Source of the DNA: DASPMP01 sp035758925
GTDB lineage: Bacteria; Gemmatimonadota; Gemmatimonadetes; Gemmatimonadales; Gemmatimonadaceae
Reading direction: 5' to 3'
Assembly (NCBI GenBank): GCA_035758925.1
Contig: DASTVV010000067.1
Location: forward strand, 1-6,875
Length of the DNA: 6,875 bases
The notes beneath the pieces were generated by a model. The model worked only from the letters and a program-made list of their open reading frames with translations, was not told the origin of the DNA and ran no database searches. Below are positions 1 through 5,149 of this stretch, piece by piece. Within the stretch, counting starts at the first letter, position 1; each line of letters begins with the position of its first letter. The position numbers were made by a program, and so were the translations under genes.

Positions 1-63
1 AATGCGGTCGAAACGGTGATGCAGACCACCGACTTCTGGAATGGCGGTGATGCGACCGGCTGA
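1..63 (+). CDS. C-terminal tail of an unidentified reading frame (partial)
   Basis: The first frame of the window is open from base 1 and stops at TGA 61-63, giving about 20 residues ending in DFWNGGDATG. It enters from outside the window, so its start and identity are unknown. The peptide is not obviously low-complexity and could be the end of a real upstream gene, but 20 residues are too few to assign a family. It lies just upstream of the recombinase module on the same strand. It could equally be a chance open frame. Confidence 0.3.
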   Translation, partial: NAVETVMQTTDFWNGGDATG

Positions 64-173
64 TGGCGGTGTGACCGGACGCGGGCACGGCGTGTCCTTG
101 TCAAGCGCGAGATGGGTTCGCGTGCGCATGTACAAGTCGACAACGCAACACCCATAGTACTGAGTCTCGACAG
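64..173. other. Intergenic stretch before the recombinase module, no gene seen
   Basis: About 110 bases lie between the stop at 61-63 and the first coding-looking sequence near 174. A short frame starting at GTG 71 runs about 28 codons to TAG at 155-157, but its peptide is not recognisable. I see no clear -35/-10 pair, terminator hairpin or RNA gene. The promoter and start signal of the recombinase module would be expected here, but I cannot locate them. Confidence 0.4.
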
Positions 174-650
174 GTCCGTTATCCGTGGCATCCGTGGTGT
201 GGTCGGTCTGTCACGGTGTACGAGGCGCTGACCAAAGGCGGCCAGCCGGTCTGTCGATGCGGCATCGACGACCAGCGCAACGATCGCTCGCTGGAAGTGC
301 CGGCCTGGATGTTGGAACCGGCATTATGCGATCACCTACGCCTGGCAGCGACGCCATTCGTGGACTCCCAGGCCCTGATTGAATTGAAGACCGTGTTGCA
401 GACGGCACGCCGTGCCGCCGTGTTAGAAGCAGAGCATCCCTCCGTGACTGCCGGAGGTGCCGATGCCACGGTCCAGCCGCCGAGTACGAGTCTCGCAACC
501 GACGCTGTTTCATCCGCCGTCTGCCCGCCCGCGCTTTCAGACGCTGCCGCAGGACATCCAGGACAGGGCGATTCGCCTGCTGGCCCGGTTGCTCCGCCTA
601 CAGGTCGATCAGTTGCGCGTCTCCGACGAGGCGCGGGAGGCGCATCATGA
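174..650 (+). CDS. Small protein with YPWHPW motif upstream of serine recombinase; start unclear
   Basis: The frame ending at TGA 648-650 has coding character from about 174: R-YPWHPW-CGRSVTVYEAL, then a VPAWM motif, then DSQALIELKTVL. From memory, proteins of this style (a HPxxG start, a W-containing middle, a helical ALxxLKxLL end) occur directly upstream of this class of large serine recombinase. Their function is unknown to me. The only usual start codon in frame is GTG 216, which would remove the YPWHPW motif and has no ribosome binding site. No ATG, GTG or TTG occurs in frame between 75 and 215, so the 5' end may be frameshifted, or an unusual start may be used. The last 65 or so codons are Ala/Pro/Ser-rich and overlap the next gene, so the functional part may be mainly residues before about base 450. 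Function not assigned. Confidence 0.5.
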   Translation, partial: VRYPWHPWCGRSVTVYEALTKGGQPVCRCGIDDQRNDRSLEVPAWMLEPALCDHLRLAATPFVDSQALIELKTVLQTARRAAVLEAEHPSVTAGGADATVQPPSTSLATDAVSSAVCPPALSDAAAGHPGQGDSPAGPVAPPTGRSVARLRRGAGGAS

Positions 651-654
651 GTGA
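463..654 (+). CDS. 63-residue conserved-type accessory protein of the recombinase module
   Basis: This short gene starts at ATG 463. GGAGG at 453-457 lies 5 bases upstream, which favours it over the in-frame GTG at 457, since that GTG overlaps the GGAGG. The N-terminal half is basic and Pro/Ser-rich. The C-terminal half has the segment RPRFQTLPQDIQDRAIRLLA followed by RLLRLQVDQLR, an amphipathic Leu-rich helix of a type I recall in small proteins encoded immediately before large serine recombinases. No catalytic motif, signal peptide or membrane segment is visible. Its stop (652-654) overlaps the recombinase start (647) by 8 bases, so the two are probably translationally coupled. A recombination accessory or directionality role is a guess from position only. 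Confidence 0.65.
   Translation: MPRSSRRVRVSQPTLFHPPSARPRFQTLPQDIQDRAIRLLARLLRLQVDQLRVSDEAREAHHE
635..640 (+). promoter_or_regulatory. Shine-Dalgarno of the serine recombinase
   Basis: GGGAGG lies 6 bases before ATG 647 and supports that start. It sits inside the coding end of the two upstream frames, so the recombinase can be translated from its own site and also by re-initiation at the ATGAGTGA overlap. Confidence 0.7.
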
Positions 655-2722
655 CAAGATTCGATCGGAGCACGTGGCGCGAAAAGCCATTCTGTATGTG
701 CGCCAATCGTCCGCCTACCAGGTGACTCACAACGTCGAAAGCCAACGGTTGCAGTATGCGATGCGCGACCGCTTGCAGCACTTAGGCTGGCGCGAGATTG
801 ACGTGGTGGACGACGACTTGGGTCGCTCCGCCGCCGGCACCGTCACGCGCACGGGCTTTGAGCGCATGGTGGCCGAGGTCTGTCTGGGCAACGTCGGCGG
901 CGTGGCCGCCCGTGAGGTATCACGCTTCGCGCGGAATAGCCGCGAGTGGCAACACCTGGTTGAGGTGTGCCGCGTCGTCGATACGGTCTTGATTGATTTG
1001 GAAACGGTCTATAGCCCGCGCCTCAGTAACGATCGGTTGCTACTGGGGCTGAAAGGCAGTTTGAACGAATACGAACTCGATCTCTTGCGGCAGCGATCTG
1101 TGGAAGCGCGGCGAGCGAAGGCCCAGCGGGGCGAACTCCTCATCGCGGCGCCGGTCGGGTTTCTGAAAACCGATGCGCCCTATTTCGAGAAAGATCCGGA
1201 TCGGCGCATTCAGGAGGCCGTCGGCCTCGTCTTCCAGAAATTTGGTGAACTGGGCACGGTGCGCCAGACGTTGTCGTGGTTTCTGGAGCACGGCCTGCAG
1301 CTGCCCGCGCGCACGGTCTCCGGTGAAATCACCTGGCGCCGCCCATCCTTCGGCGTGCTGTACCGGATGCTGAGTCATCCGATCTACGGCGGCGCGTACA
1401 CGTACGGCAAGACCGAGCGCACGATTCGGTATGAGCACGGGGAGCCGCGCGCGTCGTCTCGCCGCCGGCCGCGCGAGCAATGGCTCGCTTTCATTCCCCA
1501 GGCACACGAGGGCTACGTGAGCTGGGAGGAATTTGAGCGGAACCGACAGACGATGGCGGCCAATACGCGGGGGTGGGATCACGCCGGACCGGTCACACGA
1601 GGTCCGGCTCTTTTAACCGGGGTACTGCGCTGTCGACGGTGTGGGCGCAAATTGGCTGTCTGCTACACTGGCAACGCGCACAATGTCCTGCGCTACATCT
1701 GCGTCCGTGGTGCGCGCGATAACGGTGAACCGCGCTGCATCTCGTTCGGAGGAGTCGTGGTAGACGACGCCATGGCGAAGGAAATCCTCCGTGTCGTGCA
1801 ACCCGCCGCGATCGAAGCAGCCGTCGTCGCGAGTGAAGCGACGGCCCATCAGCACGATGAGGTCTTGCACGCGTGGACGCGCGAGCTGGAAGCGGCGCGG
1901 TACGCGGCTCGCCGAGCGCAGAAACAATACGACGCGACCGACCCAGACAATCGCCTCGTGGCGGACGAACTGGAACGACGCTGGAATCAGGCGTTGCAGC
2001 GTGTCCACGAGATCGAAGACCGCATCGAACAGCACGTGCATGGTCGCCGTGATGTCGTGGTCCCCACTCGAGAAGCGTTTGAAAATTTAGCCGCGGATCT
2101 CGAGGCCGTCTGGTCGAATCCACACACAGATGTCCGGCTGAAGAAACGCCTCGTCCGGACACTCATTCAGGAAATCGTCGTGGATATCGCTGCCGATACT
2201 GCTGAAGTCGTGCTGATCGTGCACTGGAAAGGCGGCCTGCATACGGAACTGCGATTGCCGCGACGACGACGCGGGCAGAACGCCACGCACACGTCGAAGG
2301 ACGTCGTCGAGGCGGTCCGCGCGTTGGCGCGCATTTGTCCGGACGATCTGCTGGCGAACGTCCTGAACCGGAATGGGCTCCTCACCGGGCGTGGGAATCG
2401 CTGGACTCGAGAACGAGTGGTCTCACTCCGCACCCACCATGAGATCCCTTGTTACGATCGGGATCGACGGGCCTCTGACGGATGGCTGAATCTCACCGAA
2501 GCCGCCCGCGTCCTCGGGATCAGTCCGAGAACGCTCCGGCTCGCGGTCGAGCGAGGCGACATCGACGCCGCACATCCCCTGCCTGATGGCCCGTGGCTGT
2601 TTCAGCGTCAGGCGCTCGAGGCTCCAGCGGCCGCCGCGCTCGTCGCACGCGTGCGCGATCGAAATCAACAACCCGCAATACCACATTCTCACCAACGAGC
2701 TCTCGTGTTTTCAGGCGCATAG
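647..2722 (+). CDS. Large serine recombinase (resolvase/invertase family) with C-terminal HTH
   Basis: This 691-residue site-specific DNA recombinase would cut and rejoin DNA through a 5'-phosphoserine intermediate. The N-terminal resolvase domain (about 13-160) has YVRQS with the likely nucleophile Ser21, a DLGRSAAG segment (57-64) and SRFAR with Arg93 and Arg96. A recombinase domain follows (about 165-275). The zinc ribbon has Cys329, Cys332, Cys352 and Cys364. A charged coiled coil spans about 398-462. The C-terminal third is longer than in many phage integrases of this class. It has a segment with NRNG..TGRGNRWTRERV (about 565-600) and a MerR/excisionase-like helix-turn-helix (about 609-655, LTEAARVLGISPRTLRLAV). 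All key residues are present, so the enzyme looks intact. It ends ALVFSGA, which resembles a natural terminus, and its last 12 bases overlap the opposing IS481 gene. Likely role: integration or excision of a mobile element. No att site could be identified. Confidence 0.95.
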   Translation: MSDKIRSEHVARKAILYVRQSSAYQVTHNVESQRLQYAMRDRLQHLGWREIDVVDDDLGRSAAGTVTRTGFERMVAEVCLGNVGGVAAREVSRFARNSREWQHLVEVCRVVDTVLIDLETVYSPRLSNDRLLLGLKGSLNEYELDLLRQRSVEARRAKAQRGELLIAAPVGFLKTDAPYFEKDPDRRIQEAVGLVFQKFGELGTVRQTLSWFLEHGLQLPARTVSGEITWRRPSFGVLYRMLSHPIYGGAYTYGKTERTIRYEHGEPRASSRRRPREQWLAFIPQAHEGYVSWEEFERNRQTMAANTRGWDHAGPVTRGPALLTGVLRCRRCGRKLAVCYTGNAHNVLRYICVRGARDNGEPRCISFGGVVVDDAMAKEILRVVQPAAIEAAVVASEATAHQHDEVLHAWTRELEAARYAARRAQKQYDATDPDNRLVADELERRWNQALQRVHEIEDRIEQHVHGRRDVVVPTREAFENLAADLEAVWSNPHTDVRLKKRLVRTLIQEIVVDIAADTAEVVLIVHWKGGLHTELRLPRRRRGQNATHTSKDVVEAVRALARICPDDLLANVLNRNGLLTGRGNRWTRERVVSLRTHHEIPCYDRDRRASDGWLNLTEAARVLGISPRTLRLAVERGDIDAAHPLPDGPWLFQRQALEAPAAAALVARVRDRNQQPAIPHSHQRALVFSGA

Positions 2723-3598
2723 CCTGGTGGGGCAGTATGAAACACGGTTGTAGCGCGTGACGAAGTCGTCGAACCGGGCCTGCTGTTGCAACACATTCCC
2801 CGCCGCGGGCTTCGTGGCTTCTCGCTTCAACGTCAGGTGCATGCGCTCATGCCGGCCGTTCTGTTGCGGGTGTCCGGGCTTGATGCGTTCGATCTGGATG
2901 CCGAGGCGCAACCACCACACGGCCAGCTTGCTCAAGCCATAAATGGCATGGGCCGACGCGAACGGAACCCCGTTATCGGTCCGAATCACCTGCGGGAGGC
3001 CAAACTCTTTGAAGGTGCGCTCGAACACCGTGAAGGCGAATTTCTCTTGGGTGGTGAGCAGCGCCTCGCACGTGAGCAGGTAGCGACTGGCGAAATCGGT
3101 GATCGTCAGCGGATAGCAGTACTTGCGATTGCCGAGCAGGAATTCGCCTTTGTAGTCGGCGCACCAGAGCGCATTCGGTTGCGTTGGGCGGGAGAGCTCG
3201 GTGCCCGACACTCGGGGGCGCCGCCGGCGTCGATGACGCACCAGGTTATGACGATCGAGCACGGCGTGGACCGTACTGATGGCCGGCAGGTGCGGGCCAG
3301 TGAACTGCTGTCGGAGTTTCTCCCGGATCTTGGGGGCACCCCAGCCCGGATACTCCCGCTTCAGGCGCACAATCGTGGCTTCAATCGGCGCCGGCAACCG
3401 ATTCGCCTGCCGATGCGCGCGGTGGCTCCGATCGCTAAAGGCCTGGACACCGCAGTCCTTGTAGCGCTCGAAGATCTTGTCGCCGGTCTTGCGCGAAATC
3501 CCGAACTCGGCGCACAGCGGCGCCATCTTCTCGCCCTCGAGCAGGCGGGCGACGAACCGGAGTCGCTCGTCCATGACGTGACACTCCTTCCAAGGCAT
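2711..3598 (-). CDS. IS481-family DDE transposase, C-terminally truncated
   Basis: The protein is 295 residues from ATG 3598 (MPWKECHVMDERLRF, a typical IS481 N-terminus). AGGAG lies 7 bases upstream and decides this start over the in-frame GTG at 3625. The N-terminal helix-turn-helix (about 13-60) has CAEFGISRKTGDKIFERY. The integrase core has the DDE triad Asp148 (WCADYKG), Asp208 (IRTDNG) and Glu251 (NGRHERMHLTLK). Homology to IS481 proteins runs to FVTRYNR and then switches to VSYCPTRLCA and a stop. The usual ERPHxALxxxxPxxxY tail is absent. The 3' end has therefore been replaced by foreign sequence from about 2743-2747, and the stop is borrowed from it. The catalytic residues remain, but the missing tail and missing IS end make independent transposition unlikely. 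Confidence 0.93.
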   Translation of the reverse strand: MPWKECHVMDERLRFVARLLEGEKMAPLCAEFGISRKTGDKIFERYKDCGVQAFSDRSHRAHRQANRLPAPIEATIVRLKREYPGWGAPKIREKLRQQFTGPHLPAISTVHAVLDRHNLVRHRRRRRPRVSGTELSRPTQPNALWCADYKGEFLLGNRKYCYPLTITDFASRYLLTCEALLTTQEKFAFTVFERTFKEFGLPQVIRTDNGVPFASAHAIYGLSKLAVWWLRLGIQIERIKPGHPQQNGRHERMHLTLKREATKPAAGNVLQQQARFDDFVTRYNRVSYCPTRLCA

Positions 3599-3628
3599 GC
3601 CCCCCTCCTGGGGGCAGAGTGTCACCCA
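2744..3628 (-). mobile_element. IS481-family insertion sequence, partial (transposase 3' end lost)
   Basis: The element is defined by the transposase gene. Its transposase-start side probably ends near 3628, where the - strand reads TGGGTGACACTCTGCCCCC just before the hairpin and start codon; this is a plausible terminal sequence, but there is no partner to compare it with. The other end is missing: protein homology stops at about 2743-2747, directly beside the recombinase 3' end, and I see no matching inverted repeat there. Coordinates of both ends are approximate. Confidence 0.65.
3598..3616 (-). promoter_or_regulatory. Hairpin holding the SD of the IS481 transposase
   Basis: On the transposase mRNA, UGCCCCC (3616-3610) can pair perfectly with GGGGGCA (3604-3598). 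This leaves AGGAG in a 5-base loop and puts the A of the AUG in the closing base pair. Such a 7 bp, nearly all-GC stem would limit ribosome access to the start, which fits the general theme of IS elements keeping transposase expression low. The pairing is seen in the sequence; the regulatory effect is inferred. Confidence 0.55.
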
Positions 3629-3741
3629 TCCGCTCGGAATATGCTGTTACCGCTCGCTCAGGAAGGACACGAATCATTCCAGAGCTCACGGATAGGGCTT
3701 CCGTCCCAGTCGTTCACCGTCCGTCTGACACCCTCGATTTC

Positions 3742-3791
3742 CGCGTGGCAGGCCGCGTGGCAGGGGCGTTCGCGTGGCACGACGCGTGGCA
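3742..3791 (+). repeat. Four direct CGCGTGGCA repeats, spaced 12-17-12
   Basis: Exact 9-base copies begin at 3742, 3754, 3771 and 3783. Start-to-start distances are 12, 17 and 12, so they form two pairs 29 bases apart. A fifth exact copy lies at 3880-3888. The arrangement resembles a cluster of protein-binding sites (iterons, or recombinase/transposase arm sites). It is not a CRISPR, and no coding frame explains it. Confidence 0.6.
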
Positions 3792-3810
3792 CGGAAGTCT
3801 AGCGAGTTGA

Positions 3811-3872
3811 AATCCGCCCCCGTCGTGGAGACACTTTGGAGACGCCGGGGACGCTCCCCGGAACGGCGGATT
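3811..3872. repeat. Nested inverted repeats (outer 8 bp, inner 6 bp)
   Basis: AATCCGCC (3811-3818) pairs perfectly with GGCGGATT (3865-3872). Within it, CCGGGG (3845-3850) pairs with CCCCGG (3856-3861) around the 5-base loop ACGCT. Between them TGGAGAC occurs twice (3826-3832 and 3837-3843). No T-run follows on either strand, so a simple rho-independent terminator is unlikely. A structured RNA, a folded single-stranded recombination site or a dyad binding site are possible. Confidence 0.45.
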
Positions 3873-3931
3873 GCGGAAGCGCGTGGCAAGAACATCCGGC
3901 GGCACACCGCGCTAGTCGTCGCGCTGCTTTG

Positions 3932-4093
3932 TCAGAAGTAATCTGTTCGGCTGTTTTGATTGCCCGGTGAATCTGCGTTTGCTGCGAGTCGCGCCAGCAC
4001 TACTGTCACCATCACGATTGATAACGCGGCGATGCCCTGAAAGAACCTGCTGAAAGAGTGAAACTGCGCTAGGACACTCGAAGGACGGTCCAT
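3932..4093 (-). CDS. 53-residue single-pass membrane peptide, unknown function
   Basis: This gene runs on the - strand from ATG 4093 to TGA 3934-3932. AGGAG lies 9 bases before the ATG, and an in-frame stop about 12 codons further upstream, with no other start between, fixes the beginning. The peptide has a short polar N-terminus with aromatic residues (FHSFSRFFQ), one hydrophobic segment at about residues 19-37 (GIAALSIVMVTVVLARLA) and a polar tail ending SRTDYF. This is the layout of a small inner-membrane protein. I recognise no family. The upstream region ends 75 bases away at the IS21 terminus, so its original promoter may have been separated or altered. Confidence 0.5.
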   Translation of the reverse strand: MDRPSSVLAQFHSFSRFFQGIAALSIVMVTVVLARLAANADSPGNQNSRTDYF

Positions 4094-4175
4094 CTTGTGC
4101 TGCTCCTGGAGAGGGATGTCCCTTGTCGATCAGGTCGTTGCGAGTCGGGCGAAGCCGAAGCGTCAAGGTGGGTAG

Positions 4176-4219
4176 GCCGCTCGGAAACTGATCCAGTGCG
4201 CCGCTCGGAAAGTGATCCA
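4176..4219 (+). repeat. Left-end double repeat of the IS21 element
   Basis: Two copies of a 20-base unit lie at 4176-4195 and 4200-4219, 24 bases apart. They differ only at one base (C at 4188, G at 4212). The inner copy, GCCGCTCGGAAAGTGATCCA, is identical to the inner copy at the right end. Family knowledge: IS21 transposase binds several such repeats at each end. Confidence 0.9.
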
Positions 4220-4381
4220 CCCGGAGGGGCGTTCATTCTATGCGGTTCTGCGGCAATGACAGTACGACTGACCCCTCCTTCGGTGTTCTGCGATGCAGCG
4301 GGAGCCGGCCTGGGCCGGCGAGCGCCCAGCGAGTACCGCGCGGATGGACATGGAGCCGGGAGCACGGTTGCCTCGCCGGGA
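4220..4381. other. Non-coding 3' segment of the IS21 element with GC hairpin
   Basis: The 160 bases between the istB stop and the left-end repeats hold no recognisable gene. At 4304-4319, GCCGGC-CTGG-GCCGGC forms a perfect stem about 62 bases past the istB stop. There is no T-run, so it may act as an mRNA 3' stabiliser or a weak stop signal rather than a classic terminator. Confidence 0.45.
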
Positions 4382-5149
4382 TCACGAGGGCTCCTCGCGG
4401 GTGCGGCGCTTCCGCATGCGATAGCTCTTGCCTTTGGTCGTGAGCACGGTGGCGTGATGCGCGAGGCGATCGAGCAACGCGGTCGTGAGCTTCTCGTCGC
4501 CGGCAAAGACAGTGACCCATTCGGCGAAGGCGAGATTCGTGGTGACGACCGTGGCGCGCCGCTCGTACCGATCCGTGAGCAGATTGAAGAGTAGCTCGCC
4601 GCCGGTGCGGTCGAAGGGCACGAAGCCCAATTCATCGACGATGAGGACATCGACGCGGAGCAACCGCTGCTGCAGACGCGTGAGCTCGCGTGTGTCGCGC
4701 GCTTCGAGCAACTGGCGCACCAGGTCGGCGGCGCGGGTGAAGAGCACGCGGCGTTTCTGTTTCGTCGCTTCCACGCCGAGCGCGATGGCGAGATGCGTCT
4801 TGCCGGTGCCAATCGGCCCCGCGAAGATCAGATTCTCGGGCGCCATCACCCACTCGCCGCGCGCCAGCGTGTGGACCTGCGTGGCAGTGACGCCGTCGGC
4901 GGCAGCGAAGTCGAAGGTGTCGAGCGTCTTCACCTCAGGGAAGCGTGCCTCGCGGAGACGCTGGCGGATCACGGACTCGTGTCGTGAGGCCTGCTCGGCA
5001 CTGAGGACCTCGTGCAAATAATCCTCATGCGGCCAATGGGCGTCCCGTGCCTGCCGGGCCAGCGGCTCAAACGCGCGCGCCACGCCGGGCAACTTGAGGG
5101 CCCGGGTGTGGGCGACGACCAGATCGCGGACGATCGCGGGGGCGCTCAT
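4382..5149 (-). CDS. istB: IstB, AAA+ ATPase helper of IS21 transposition
   Basis: IstB is the DnaC-like ATPase that assembles on target DNA and helps IstA pick and open the insertion site. From ATG 5149 it is 255 residues. It has the N-terminal IstB helical region (about 1-100), Walker A GPIGTGKT (111-118), Walker B LIVDE (169-173) and a sensor asparagine in VVTTN (Asn205), followed by LLDRLAHHATVL with the conserved arginine region. A longer frame starting at 5170 exists, but ATG 5149 overlaps the istA stop as ATGA and has GAGGTGA 4 bases upstream, so the shorter start is chosen. The length fits the family (about 250-260). The gene is intact. Confidence 0.95.
   Translation of the reverse strand: MSAPAIVRDLVVAHTRALKLPGVARAFEPLARQARDAHWPHEDYLHEVLSAEQASRHESVIRQRLREARFPEVKTLDTFDFAAADGVTATQVHTLARGEWVMAPENLIFAGPIGTGKTHLAIALGVEATKQKRRVLFTRAADLVRQLLEARDTRELTRLQQRLLRVDVLIVDELGFVPFDRTGGELLFNLLTDRYERRATVVTTNLAFAEWVTVFAGDEKLTTALLDRLAHHATVLTTKGKSYRMRKRRTREEPS

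Larger units (their letters stand above)
3629..3931. other. 300-base stretch without a convincing gene, rich in repeats
   Basis: Short open frames exist on both strands, but none gives a recognisable protein, has a good ribosome binding site, or avoids the repeated motif. The stretch carries the CGCGTGGCA motif five times and a nested inverted repeat (listed separately). It separates the IS481 remnant from the small membrane-protein gene and may be a recombination or replication site, or debris of an older insertion. Confidence 0.5.

Noticed and set aside
3632..3641. CCGCTCGGAA matching the core of the IS21 end repeats, as a possible IS21 relic
   Set aside because: Only 10 bases match and the following GTGATCCA half is absent; a chance match is likely at this base composition.
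3742..3800. Sigma-54 type promoter suggested by TGGCA/TGGCAC
   Set aside because: No TGGCAC is followed by TTGC at the required spacing; the TGGCA is simply part of the CGCGTGGCA repeat.
2786..3802. 338-codon + strand frame opposite the IS481 transposase
   Set aside because: It mirrors the transposase, whose DDE triad and typical N-terminus clearly mark the real strand; the + product has no recognisable domain.
3845..3861. Rho-independent terminator at the CCGGGG/CCCCGG hairpin
   Set aside because: Neither strand has a T-run after the stem.
3742..3888. CRISPR array
   Set aside because: The repeats are only 9 bases, the spacers 3 to 8 bases within the cluster, and no cas gene is present.
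3686..3907. Short - strand frames across the CGCGTGGCA repeats
   Set aside because: They have no ribosome binding site and no recognisable motifs, and the repeat spacing of 12 and 17 bases is not consistently a multiple of three as a coding repeat would need.
4069..4220. Longer - strand frames reading from the IS21 end into the membrane-peptide region
   Set aside because: They run through the IS terminal repeats and give no recognisable protein; the frame from ATG 4093 with its own SD is better supported.
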